17,169 bases of DNA from JAKJEP01 sp964580995. GTDB taxonomy: Bacteria > Planctomycetota > Phycisphaerae > Sedimentisphaerales > SM23-30. The position numbers and the translations under genes were made by a program. The stretch spans positions 1 through 17,169 of the forward strand of contig CAZOMV010000115.1 in the NCBI GenBank assembly GCA_964580995.1. Direction: 5' to 3'. The notes under the pieces were generated by a model. The model was not told where the DNA came from. It made no database searches and saw only the letters and a program-made list of their open reading frames with translations. Below, piece after piece: positions 7,559 to 14,915 of the stretch. Numbering within the stretch: position 1 is the first letter of the stretch; every line of letters begins with the position of its first letter.

Positions 7559-9814
7559 ATGTGGAGTAAAAGAAATATTGTAACCCTGATATTGTCGCTG
7601 CTGCTGATGGGGCTCTGGGCACCAGCGGAGGTACGAGTGGAGGAGTTACTGCGGATCGGATGCGTGGAGGGAAATCCGCGCAATTCCGAGGGAGATGTAA
7701 TCGAATTGAAGGACGGGCGGCTTTGTCTAGTCTATACGCGGTTCACGGGGGGCGGCGAGGATCATAATCCGGCTGACCTGGCGATGCGGACATCAAGCGA
7801 CGGCGGCCAGACGTGGAGTGAGGATAGAATTCTGGTTCCTAACGAAGGCGGCCAAAATGTCATGTCCGCGAGTCTGCGGCGGTTGAAAAGCGGTGAGCTG
7901 CTGCTGTTTTACCTGCGGAAGGATACGCCGCTCTATGATTGCAACCTGTTTGTCCGCCGATCGACAGATGAGTTAACGACACTCAGCGAAGCGGTGCGGG
8001 TGACGACGCTGGATGGGTATCACGTGACTAACAACGACCGGGTGATACAGTTGTCCACGGGGCGGTTAATAGCACCGGCGGTAATGCATACGGAGTTCGA
8101 TGAGCAGGGGCAAAAAGTTGTGAAAGGGCCTGTCCATGAGGCGGATTACAGCAAATTTATCAACCAGGGGATCCCGTTTGTATATTATTCGGATGATGAC
8201 GGGCGAAGTTGGAAAAAAGATAATACGTATATTGCGCCTGCCTCTGAACGTAAGTTAACTTTACAGGAAAACGGGGTAGTGGAGTTGCAGGATGGGCGAA
8301 TCTGGATGTACATGCGTACCGCGCACGGATTTCAGTACGGTTGTTATTCCAGCGACGGCGGATTGTCGTGGTCGGAGCCTAAGCCGACTAGCTTGGCTGC
8401 GCCGTGCAGTCCCGCCACTATCGAACGCATTCCCTGGAACGGCCATTTGCTTTGTGTATGGAACGATCACTCGGGCGATCATCCGTTTACTCCAGGTCAG
8501 CGGACTCCATTGTGTGTGGCTGTCAGCACCGACGAGGGGCAAACCTGGAGCAAATCCTATGTTCTTGAGAATAAACCGGCACAGTACTGCTATATATCCA
8601 TGAGTTTTATTAAAGATCGGGTGCTGTTATCTTATTACACCGGGATGGCAGCGGAGCAGATGAAAGTAGTGGCCCTGTCGAAGGATTGGCTGGAAACACA
8701 TTTTTTCGCAAAACCTCCGGATCCAAAACAGGTGGACGTTTTTAGGGCTGGCCAGGATAATGTGAATACCTATCGGATTCCAGGTGCGATCGTGACGAAG
8801 AAAGGAACAGTACTGGCGTTCTGCGAGGCCCGCAAGAAAAGTTGCGTTGACCAAACTCCCACGGATATGGTTATGAAACGCAGTTTCGACAACGGGACGA
8901 CTTGGGGACCGATGCAGGTGGTGGTGCCGGGCAAGGGCGATGAGGCTATTATGAATCCCTGCCCGGTTATCGATAAAGACGACGGGACGATTCATTTTTT
9001 CTGCAATCTTTTTCCTGACGCTCATTCCCAAAATATTCCCGGAGCTGTCAGGCAATTATGGCTGCAAAGCACGGATGACGGGGTGACGTGGTCGGAGCCG
9101 GTGGATATATCGGAGCAGGTGAGTGACACGAAGACCTGGGCGTCGCTTTGTTGCGGGCCGGGAGTGGCCATACAGACCACCAGCGGTCGAATTGTGGTTC
9201 CCATGTGGCATTACGAGCAAGGTGGCGGTGAAATGGATTATTTCAATAATATTTTTTATAGTGATGATAAAGGCAAGAGCTGGGACAGAGGTGACTTTGT
9301 GGCAGGATTTGGCGATGAAAACCAGGTGGTGGAATTGGCAGATGGATCGTTAATGCAAAACATACGATATTGCAGAGGTGCAGAAGGTCGCAAGGTGGCT
9401 GTCAGTAATGATGGCGGCTTGACGTGGTTGGAACCGTACATGGATGAAACATTGATTACACCTTGTTGCCAGGCCAGTTTTTTGCGTTATACAAAGAAGA
9501 TAGAACGATTTGGCCGAAATCGCATTTTATTTTCCAATCCGGCGAGCACCTCGCAACGGTTGAACCTGACCGTTCAGCTCAGCTACGATGAAGGCAAGAC
9601 CTGGCCGATTGCCAGGACGGTTTATGCCGGTCCCTCGGCTTATTCTTGTTTGACCATATTGCCGGATGGAGAGATTGGCGTCCTGTACGAAACCGGTGAG
9701 AAACAACCGCACGAGAGTATTGCCTTTGCACGATTTAGCCTCAAATGGCTTACCAATGGCAAGGATTGGCTAAATGAAAAGGTTCTCCCAGTTCCAGCAG
9801 ATCAGGCCCAATAA
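7559..9814 (+). CDS. Double-domain sialidase (two fused GH33/BNR propellers), secreted
   Basis: A 751-residue protein with two six-bladed sialidase-like propellers in one chain; bacterial catalytic domains of this type are usually single. The domains join near residues 385-392. Domain 1 (about 25-385) has Asp-boxes SSDGGQTW, SDDDGRSW, SSDGGLSW and STDEGQTW but its start, NPRNSEGDVIEL, is of the non-classical BNR type and lacks RIP. Domain 2 has five Asp-boxes (SFDNGTTW, STDDGVTW, SDDKGKSW, SNDGGLTW, SYDEGKTW), the triad Arg406 in YRIPG, AFCEAR, ENQVVELADG, and the nucleophile Tyr695 in SAYSCLTILPDGEIGVLYE. It should therefore release terminal sialic acid. ATG 7559 is preceded by GGAGG and opens a signal peptide (NIVTLILSLLLMGLWAPAEV). 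The open frame extends upstream to 7490, but without a signal or ribosome site. Confidence 0.92.
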   Translation: MWSKRNIVTLILSLLLMGLWAPAEVRVEELLRIGCVEGNPRNSEGDVIELKDGRLCLVYTRFTGGGEDHNPADLAMRTSSDGGQTWSEDRILVPNEGGQNVMSASLRRLKSGELLLFYLRKDTPLYDCNLFVRRSTDELTTLSEAVRVTTLDGYHVTNNDRVIQLSTGRLIAPAVMHTEFDEQGQKVVKGPVHEADYSKFINQGIPFVYYSDDDGRSWKKDNTYIAPASERKLTLQENGVVELQDGRIWMYMRTAHGFQYGCYSSDGGLSWSEPKPTSLAAPCSPATIERIPWNGHLLCVWNDHSGDHPFTPGQRTPLCVAVSTDEGQTWSKSYVLENKPAQYCYISMSFIKDRVLLSYYTGMAAEQMKVVALSKDWLETHFFAKPPDPKQVDVFRAGQDNVNTYRIPGAIVTKKGTVLAFCEARKKSCVDQTPTDMVMKRSFDNGTTWGPMQVVVPGKGDEAIMNPCPVIDKDDGTIHFFCNLFPDAHSQNIPGAVRQLWLQSTDDGVTWSEPVDISEQVSDTKTWASLCCGPGVAIQTTSGRIVVPMWHYEQGGGEMDYFNNIFYSDDKGKSWDRGDFVAGFGDENQVVELADGSLMQNIRYCRGAEGRKVAVSNDGGLTWLEPYMDETLITPCCQASFLRYTKKIERFGRNRILFSNPASTSQRLNLTVQLSYDEGKTWPIARTVYAGPSAYSCLTILPDGEIGVLYETGEKQPHESIAFARFSLKWLTNGKDWLNEKVLPVPADQAQ

Positions 9815-10029
9815 TCTTTGCGGTAGTCTTGTCTCGATTATGGCCGTTCCTTTATCAACACGAAAGCCAGTTCAAATTCGCCCCATTTCTGGGTAGAGTC
9901 TCGCTGTAGGATTCCAGGATATGGTACGGTTGACTGTATCGGCAGATTCGGTCCTGGAAATATGTGCGGATTGGTGTCATTCAAATGGCTGATCCGCAAG
10001 TAATAGATAATATTACCCAGAGTAAAAAG
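9815..10029 (+). other. Structured 3' untranslated region of the glycan operon, possible small RNA
   Basis: No gene is visible. Two perfect inverted repeats follow each other: TTCCAGGA (9912-9919) with TCCTGGAA (9952-9959), then TGCGGAT (9965-9971) with ATCCGCA (9992-9998). The Rho-independent terminator begins just downstream. The arrangement could be a folded 3' end or an independent small RNA with its own terminator; no riboswitch class is recognised. Confidence 0.35.
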
Positions 10030-10070
10030 AAAAAACCCGTTGCCAATCTGGATCAGCGGGCTTTTTAATT
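10030..10070 (+). terminator. Rho-independent terminator of the glycan operon
   Basis: CCCGTTG (10036-10042) pairs with CAGCGGG (10054-10060) through seven pairs including one G-T, with an 11-base loop. The stem is flanked by a run of A before and CTTTTT after, so it could terminate transcripts from either direction. It lies about 220 bases after the sialidase stop codon. Confidence 0.75.
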
Positions 10071-10309
10071 TTCTTATCGGACTGGGTCAACCTACGGCCC
10101 TTGGGGCCAAAATATCAGATTGACTATGTAATATTTCTCGACAAAACATAAGATAAGAATCCAATTTTTCGGAATTTTTTTTCTGATGTTGGGACCGACG
10201 ATTAAGCAAGGAAAAATAGTTAAAGACTATTTCATTTGCCCGGACCAAAACTATACTGAAAGGTCCCTAATTCCAATTTTGTTATATAAAGTTCCCCAAT
10301 TATCGGCCC
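10071..10309. other. AT-rich intergenic stretch, no gene seen
   Basis: There is no credible reading frame on either strand. It is AT-rich, with several short A/T runs (for example around 10165-10185). It lies between the operon terminator and the 3' end of the small CPxC protein gene. No repeat, tRNA or recognisable regulatory element is seen. Confidence 0.4.
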
Positions 10310-10579
10310 TTATCCCTCAGCCACCGTGACTGCCTGCCCGCACTGGGGACAATGCTCAATTCCATCAGCGGGATTCGTATCTTCCCGTACCAGCCCATAC
10401 GACCGCCATTCACTACCCAACATCGCTTTGATCATTTCCCAACCTTGTTCTGAACGGAATGGTATTTGAACGTGTCCACACGGAAACTCCCGGAACTGCC
10501 GGTTTTCAATATCCACCAGGTATTGTATTCCGTGATATTCGGTTATAGGCAGCAGCCTCGATTCATTTTTCTGTTTCAT
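10310..10579 (-). CDS. Small protein of unknown function with C-terminal CPxC motif
   Basis: I do not recognise this 89-residue protein. The start was set at the ATG complementary to 10577-10579, which has GGAGG eight bases upstream; the open frame continues eight codons further but has no ribosome site there. The N-terminal part, PITEYHGIQYLVDIENRQFREF, reads like a short beta-hairpin domain. Then comes a stretch with GWEMIKAMLGSEW, and the end holds CPQC (residues 80-83), half of a zinc-ribbon or a redox-type pair. There is no signal peptide or membrane segment. A fragment of a second copy lies at 5060-5124, so the sequence has been duplicated in this genome. It stands alone, with a perfect inverted repeat upstream. 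Confidence 0.7.
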   Translation of the reverse strand: MKQKNESRLLPITEYHGIQYLVDIENRQFREFPCGHVQIPFRSEQGWEMIKAMLGSEWRSYGLVREDTNPADGIEHCPQCGQAVTVAEG

Positions 10580-10611
10580 GTTTTTATCCTCCGACCGAAT
10601 CACCCGGATTG

Positions 10612-10639
10612 GCGATTCGCTCGAAAAGAGGCGAATCGC
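10612..10639 (-). repeat. Perfect 9-bp inverted repeat upstream of the small CPxC gene
   Basis: GCGATTCGC at 10612-10620 and GCGAATCGC at 10631-10639 are perfect inverted copies with a 10-base spacer. There is no T-run on either side, so a terminator is unlikely. The position, about 35-60 bases upstream of the start codon, would suit an operator or a leader hairpin. Confidence 0.5.
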
Positions 10640-10745
10640 TAAACTGCTTCCTCTCCCCTTGTTATCCTTGCTGATGGATAAATGAATGACAGGATATCGA
10701 AGACGTGTAATTAGTTTACCATAGACTTAGCCAAATGACCATCCG

Positions 10746-11651
10746 CTAAGGACAGCAGTTGCAGCATTTTTCCTCAGCCGCCAGCCCCAGAATATTCCAG
10801 ATTTCGGGAGTCTCCTCACACAATCCGATCGAGGGAATGGTCCGTAATTCGCCGATCGCCTGTCGATAGAGAGATAATCGTATGGCCTGGGGATAACGCA
10901 TCAATCCCTTGGGATCCCCAGATTGTTCCATCTCCCGGAATAGGCCGTTTTCCACAAAACGCGGCAGATGTGGCTCTGCCCGTAAAGTACCCAGCGTAAC
11001 CCGCTCGGGTACCAATTGGGCCACTTGACAAGCAATCTCGCGGTAATTAAAACCCTGGATCATCGGATCGATTCGAATCCGCAACCGCCAACCCCGTGAT
11101 TTCAGTTCGGCGGCTGCCTGGAGCCGATCCACTACCGGTGCTGCACCACTCTCATAGATTTGGGCCGCAGCCGGGTCATTCACGGAAAAGGATACTACCA
11201 CATTCCGGCAGGGAGAGACTGGCAATAAGTTTCGACACTCCTCCAGGCTTCCCTTCGTCACTACCAGTAACGTATGTTGGCGTCCCTTGGCTTCCGCTTC
11301 CTGGCGAAAGAGTTCCACCAAAGAGTTCATGACTGGCCGGCATCCCTCAAATCCCAGGCTGTCCGAGAGATTCCCCGTGTTCAGCATATACGATTCCAGA
11401 TTATCCTCCCCAATCCATGCCCGCACTTGTTCTACCATTTCTTCAATATTGGTGAAAACCTGTGGGGCATTGAGATACCAAAAGGTGGATTTCAGGTAAC
11501 AGTAGGTACACAAGGGAGTAAAAGTACAGCCATTAGCATGCCGGAGGACATAAAAGTTTGGGCATACCGTTTGGGCAGGTGTGGTGCGAAAGATTTCTAC
11601 AAACTCGGTTCGCCGTTCCCGCGGAAGACAGGCTATCCTTTTATCCTGCAT
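10746..11651 (-). CDS. Spore-photolyase-like radical SAM protein with CX5CX2C cluster motif
   Basis: A 301-residue protein of the radical SAM superfamily, which uses a 4Fe-4S cluster and S-adenosylmethionine. The run NGCTFTPLCTYCYLKST has Cys42, Cys48 and Cys51, that is CX5CX2C instead of the usual CX3CX2C; I checked the codons. Following segments (VVTKGSLEECRNLL, VVVSFSVNDPAAAQIYESGAAPVVDRLQAAAELKSRGWRLRIRIDPMIQG, split here by commas) match the layout of the spore photoproduct lyase / DNA-repair-photolyase group. The C-terminus ends CCNCCP (Cys296, 297, 299, 300), a possible extra metal site. I chose ATG 11651, which overlaps the last 11 bases of the upstream hydrolase gene, so translation is probably coupled. 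Longer frames starting at 11777 overlap that gene extensively. The substrate is unknown; lesion repair is only a family-level suggestion. Confidence 0.8.
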   Translation of the reverse strand: MQDKRIACLPRERRTEFVEIFRTTPAQTVCPNFYVLRHANGCTFTPLCTYCYLKSTFWYLNAPQVFTNIEEMVEQVRAWIGEDNLESYMLNTGNLSDSLGFEGCRPVMNSLVELFRQEAEAKGRQHTLLVVTKGSLEECRNLLPVSPCRNVVVSFSVNDPAAAQIYESGAAPVVDRLQAAAELKSRGWRLRIRIDPMIQGFNYREIACQVAQLVPERVTLGTLRAEPHLPRFVENGLFREMEQSGDPKGLMRYPQAIRLSLYRQAIGELRTIPSIGLCEETPEIWNILGLAAEEKCCNCCP

Positions 11652-12381
11652 CTTCCTGTCCTCTTCCCTTCCGGCTGACCATTCCCGCACTAAACCGGAT
11701 CGAATCCCCCGATCGCAGAACCAGGAGTCCCGGTGGAACATGATCACAGATTTCCGGTAGAAATTTGCCCCGTTCATGCTGATCGATTTCCTCCCGGTCC
11801 AGATGGATCATAATGTAACGCGGCGGTGAAATTTTCTCAATGAATTCCACCCATCCGGAACCCTTCCAGGGCGCGATAAAGAGTGCATCCAAACCGACCA
11901 GCTTCTTCACCGGCAGAATTCGGGTGTTCTCATTGTCGCCATCATCGAAGAAACGGACTTCCGGCGTTTCTACCAGGTAAGAATTGTGGGCGTTCCCATG
12001 TGAGGTACGGAATGCCGTGACCTGGATATCCGCCGACTGCCAGATCATGCTGGAAATCTGCTGATTGTTACCCCCGGTTGGAGGCTCCATCTCGACAATT
12101 AAGCCCTCCGGCAATTTACGTTTTAATGCCTGGATGACGGATCGGGGTCCGACAACCTTGGCATTCGTTTGCTGACACACCTCCAGGATTGCCTCCGCAT
12201 CAAAATGGTCCGGGTGGGCATGGGTAATCAATAGCAAATCCGCCGCTTCAACCTTCTTCGGCCGGAGGACAGGTCGTTCTATCATACTGGGTATGGGGTG
12301 GTAGAAGGCATCCACATAGATATGATATCGTCCTGTACAGAGTTTGAAGCCGGCGTTACCAATGGCGGTCACTTCTATCAT
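11641..12381 (-). CDS. Metallo-beta-lactamase-fold hydrolase, UlaG-like
   Basis: A 246-residue cytoplasmic protein with the metal-binding THAHPDHFD motif (His54, His56, Asp58, His59), a further His in RTSHGNAHNSYL, Asp in FFDDGDNE and His in MIHLD. This is the MBL fold in its compact UlaG-like (lactonase/phosphodiesterase-like) form. The N-terminus IEVTAIGNAGFKL is the usual first strand pair. AGGA lies eight bases before the ATG. The stop codon overlaps the start of the radical SAM gene, so the two are an operon. I cannot name the substrate; co-occurrence suggests both act on one pathway. Confidence 0.85.
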   Translation of the reverse strand: MIEVTAIGNAGFKLCTGRYHIYVDAFYHPIPSMIERPVLRPKKVEAADLLLITHAHPDHFDAEAILEVCQQTNAKVVGPRSVIQALKRKLPEGLIVEMEPPTGGNNQQISSMIWQSADIQVTAFRTSHGNAHNSYLVETPEVRFFDDGDNENTRILPVKKLVGLDALFIAPWKGSGWVEFIEKISPPRYIMIHLDREEIDQHERGKFLPEICDHVPPGLLVLRSGDSIRFSAGMVSRKGRGQEDAG

Positions 12382-12653
12382 CAGTGTTTTCCTATACTGA
12401 AAAGAACAGTTTATCCCATTCCTCAGTTACAATAAAGGGAAAAAACATCTTGAGCTATCGTAGCATCCAGGTATAAATATTCCCCACACCGACAGTCACA
12501 AGTCCCCAAGTGCAGTACTGCAAGTTCATAAATCCTCGCCAGTTTTTTTGTTAATTGACACTCTCACTTACGAGACCCAAGAATATAACAGCATCAAGCA
12601 TCCCAGCCTCCAAAAAATATAATGTATTATTCCCGAATGGCACTGACATAAAG
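12382..12653. other. Intergenic region with a 12-bp palindrome
   Basis: No gene is seen. It contains the leader of the minus-strand hydrolase gene and a perfect 12-base palindrome, TGCAGTACTGCA, at 12511-12522, which could be a regulator site. The right edge merges into the transposase remnant. Confidence 0.4.
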
Positions 12654-12800
12654 CTAACCTCCTATTGCCGCCTTGAGTTGTGAGCGTGGCATGGTCATAA
12701 GTGGATAGTTTTTGGGGCGTCGTTTTCTGACACGCGGTTCGATGCGCTCTGGGTGACGGGAGATTTTCTGGTTGGCAACCAGACTGAGCAAGGTTGGCCC
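12654..12800 (-). pseudogene. IS4-type transposase, C-terminal remnant
   Basis: On the minus strand this encodes ISRHPERIEPRVRKRRPK, then NYPLMTMPRSQLKAAIGG and a stop. The RIEPR-x-RKRRPK-x-YPLM-x-x-PR pattern is a hallmark of the C-terminus of IS4-family transposases from planctomycetes and related bacteria. The frame stays open upstream to about 12896, but nothing before residue LLSLVANQK looks like a transposase, and the catalytic DDE core is absent. It is therefore an old, truncated insertion. No terminal repeats are evident. Confidence 0.65.
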
Positions 12801-12908
12801 CTCTAACCAGTTCTCCCCACCAGAATGATTGTTGGTAAGGGAAATTATCGATAAAGATGGTCCAGGCGGTTGTGTACTCCAATCAAACGGTCTCAATCCA
12901 GAAGATTA

Positions 12909-12938
12909 TTGACGAATATCAGGTAGATACAGTAAAAT
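12909..12938 (+). promoter_or_regulatory. Sigma70-type promoter for the tRNA deacylase gene
   Basis: TTGACG (12909-12914) and TAAAAT (12933-12938) each match consensus at five of six positions with an 18-base spacer. Transcription would begin near 12945, about 40 bases before the ATG at 12987. Confidence 0.6.
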
Positions 12939-12986
12939 CATCTCATTAGCATTGAAAACCAAATAACGTGTATGGAAATATTCGTA

Positions 12987-13478
12987 ATGAGTGGCAAAGA
13001 GAAGGTGCCGATAACGGCAGCAATCCGGCTGCTGCAGGAGAAACAGGTGGCGTTCAGCGAGCACCTGTACCGGTATGAACCCCACGGCGGTACGAAGGTT
13101 AGTGCCAGAGAGCTGGGAGTGGAGGAGCATCGGGTCATTAAGACCCTGGTCATGGAAGATGAGCAGAAGCGGCCTATGCTCGTGCTGATGCACGGGGATC
13201 TGGAGGTATCCACGAAACAGCTGGCCCGGCAATTGGGGGTTAAGATGATTACACCCTGTGCAGAGAGCGTGGCAACCAAACATACCGGCTACCTCATAGG
13301 GGGTACATCGCCATTCGGAACGGTAAAAAAGCTGCCGGTGTATTTGGAGGAAACCATTCTTATACTGAAAACGATTTACATCAATGGTGGTAAGCGGGGC
13401 TTCCTGGTAGAGCTTAAACCAACGGAGATCCTAAATCTACTGGCCCCGACACTGGTACAGGTGGGAGTCAAACCTTAA
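12987..13478 (+). CDS. ybaK: YbaK/EbsC-type aminoacyl-tRNA deacylase
   Basis: A 163-residue editing-domain protein that hydrolyses mischarged tRNA, in this family usually Cys-tRNA(Pro). Signatures present: HGGTKVSARELGVEEHRVIKTLVMED, split as HGGTKVSARELGV and EEHRVIKTLVMED, with the conserved Lys52 of IKTL; then LMHGDLEVSTKQLARQLG and the GYLIGGTSPFGTVKKLPVY loop, which has the GxxSPxG pattern. The C-terminal ELKPTEILNLL completes the fold, and the length is normal for the family. I prefer ATG 12987 (MSGKEKVPIT, matching how homologues begin) over the in-frame ATG at 12972, which has no better ribosome site. The Shine-Dalgarno is weak in both cases. Its downstream neighbour begins 101 bases later on the same strand. 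Confidence 0.92.
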   Translation: MSGKEKVPITAAIRLLQEKQVAFSEHLYRYEPHGGTKVSARELGVEEHRVIKTLVMEDEQKRPMLVLMHGDLEVSTKQLARQLGVKMITPCAESVATKHTGYLIGGTSPFGTVKKLPVYLEETILILKTIYINGGKRGFLVELKPTEILNLLAPTLVQVGVKP

Positions 13479-13579
13479 ATGATACGATAAAAGCAGTCTG
13501 CTTCTGAGCCAACCGCCTATACCAACTTCGGATAAGATACATTTGGTAATTGAACCATAAAAAACGGAGCAAAACTCAG

Positions 13580-14680
13580 ATGGTACGAAAGAAAAATATT
13601 TCACCAAATAAGGTTTACTTCATGGGGGTAACTTCCCAGGACACATCGGAGGATTGGGCGAATAAAGCGATGGTGTTGTATCGCAAAGGGGAATTTGTCA
13701 ATCATCTGACCAAAGACCGTCTGGTGGCTATCAAACAACATTTTGGAGAAAAGGGAACTCATGGTTACCTGCCTCCGGTGATTGCCGGGGCTTTTGCCGC
13801 TGCTGTTAAGAAACAGGGCGCCAAACCATTCCTGACCGATACCTGTACGTTGTACCGCGGCCAGCGTTCCAACGCGGTTGATCACTTGCTTCTGTGTCAG
13901 GAACATGGCTTCACCATTGACAAGGTGGGCTGTCCCATCATCAGTGCCGATGGCTTGATTGGCGTTGACCAGGCCATGGTTCCCATTAACGGAAAACACT
14001 ATAAGGAAGTACCGCTGGCTTCCGCTGCGTTCCACAGCCATGCCGCCATCATCCTTTCCCACGTAACCGGACATGTCGCTTGTGGATTTGGTGCAGCAAT
14101 CAAAAATGTGGGAATGGGTCTGGCCAGCCGGGCCGGCAAACTCAATCAGCACTTTCAATCTACCCCCCTGGTCAAGCATTCAATCTGCACGGCGTGTGGC
14201 AATTGTGCCCGCTGGTGTCCGCGCGATGCCATAACGGTAAAAAAAACGGCGATTATTAACGAAAAATTGTGCATCGCCTGCGGACAGTGCCATGCTGTTT
14301 GCCCGGTCGGAGCAATCGGTTTCAAGTGGGACCAGGCCACCACGGTTCTGCAGGAAAAAATGGCTGAACATTGCCTGGCCCTGTACCAAATCCTGAGCGG
14401 ACGGATTTGCTACTTTAACTTCCTGGTCCAGGTGACTGCCGACTGCGACTGTATGGGCGGGAAGGAAACCCCGCTGAAACGAGTCTTGGATGATATCGGC
14501 ATCCTGGCCGGTGAGGACCCTGTAGCTATCGATCAGGCCAGTGTGGATCTGGTGAAACAGGCCACCGGAAAAGATTATTTCCAAAACTTACATCCGGCTA
14601 TTGATTATACGACACAGCTGGTCCATGCTGAAAAAATCGGTTTAGGCAGCCGCCAATACCAACTGATCAAGGTTAAGTAG
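13580..14680 (+). CDS. DUF362 protein with two 4Fe-4S clusters
   Basis: A 366-residue cytoplasmic iron-sulfur protein. Residues 40-190 form the DUF362 domain (HFGEKGTHGYLPP, KKQGAKPFLTDTCTLYRGQR, CGFGAAIKNVGMGLASRAGK). A bacterial two-cluster ferredoxin segment follows: CTACGNCARWCP (Cys203, 206, 209, 213) and CIACGQCHAVCP (Cys231, 234, 237, 241). The rest (YFNFLVQVTADCDCMGGKETPL, in two parts YFNFLVQVTADC and DCMGGKETPL, then DDIGILAGEDPVAIDQASVDL) is the usual C-terminal part. Such proteins are electron carriers of unknown partner. I chose ATG 13580 because CGGAG lies ten bases upstream; an in-frame TTG at 13550 is less likely. A shared transcript with the deacylase gene is possible. Confidence 0.9.
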   Translation: MVRKKNISPNKVYFMGVTSQDTSEDWANKAMVLYRKGEFVNHLTKDRLVAIKQHFGEKGTHGYLPPVIAGAFAAAVKKQGAKPFLTDTCTLYRGQRSNAVDHLLLCQEHGFTIDKVGCPIISADGLIGVDQAMVPINGKHYKEVPLASAAFHSHAAIILSHVTGHVACGFGAAIKNVGMGLASRAGKLNQHFQSTPLVKHSICTACGNCARWCPRDAITVKKTAIINEKLCIACGQCHAVCPVGAIGFKWDQATTVLQEKMAEHCLALYQILSGRICYFNFLVQVTADCDCMGGKETPLKRVLDDIGILAGEDPVAIDQASVDLVKQATGKDYFQNLHPAIDYTTQLVHAEKIGLGSRQYQLIKVK

Positions 14681-14737
14681 TAGGTACACAGATTTGTTTT
14701 TAGCGGTGTCCAACCCGCGCGAGGGGGAGAGAGTAGT

Positions 14738-14751
14738 TTTCCAGTGGAAAC
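14738..14751 (+). promoter_or_regulatory. Origin-recognition-box-like dyad
   Basis: TTTCCAGTGGAAAC contains a perfect dyad (TTTCCA, G, TGGAAA). As I remember it, the core of archaeal origin recognition boxes is TTCCANTGGAAAC followed by a G-run. Here the core matches, but the G-run lies upstream instead (14723-14727), so the match is partial. It would be a binding site for the Orc1/Cdc6 protein encoded next door. Confidence 0.4.
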
Positions 14752-14870
14752 CATATTTCAATTTATGCAGGCATTATCCTGTCCTGATCCATTTCCGCGG
14801 GGGAGAGAGTATGCAGAGTTAATGCGTCAGCTATGGCAATAGCGGAGTGGTTCCCTCCAAACCTCCTTCC

Positions 14871-14915
14871 CTATCCTATCCTTCCATATCCTATCCTATC
14901 CTATCCTATCCTATT
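14871..14915 (+). repeat. CTATC pentanucleotide array
   Basis: Nine consecutive pentamers: two CTATC, one CTTCC, one ATATC, four CTATC and one CTATT. The array is directly followed by the AT-rich block to 14940. It is not a CRISPR array, since the units are contiguous with no spacers. It could be iterons or a slippage-derived microsatellite. Confidence 0.85.

Noticed and set aside
12654..12896. A functional 80-residue gene.
   Set aside because: Only its last 40 or so codons are recognisable, as a transposase C-terminus, and the catalytic core is missing.
13491..13503. AAGCAG-T-CTGCTT palindrome after the deacylase gene as a terminator.
   Set aside because: The stem would be only five pairs with a three-base loop and there is no T-run after it.
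14871..14915. Possible CRISPR array.
   Set aside because: The units are five bases, contiguous and without spacers, and no cas gene is present.
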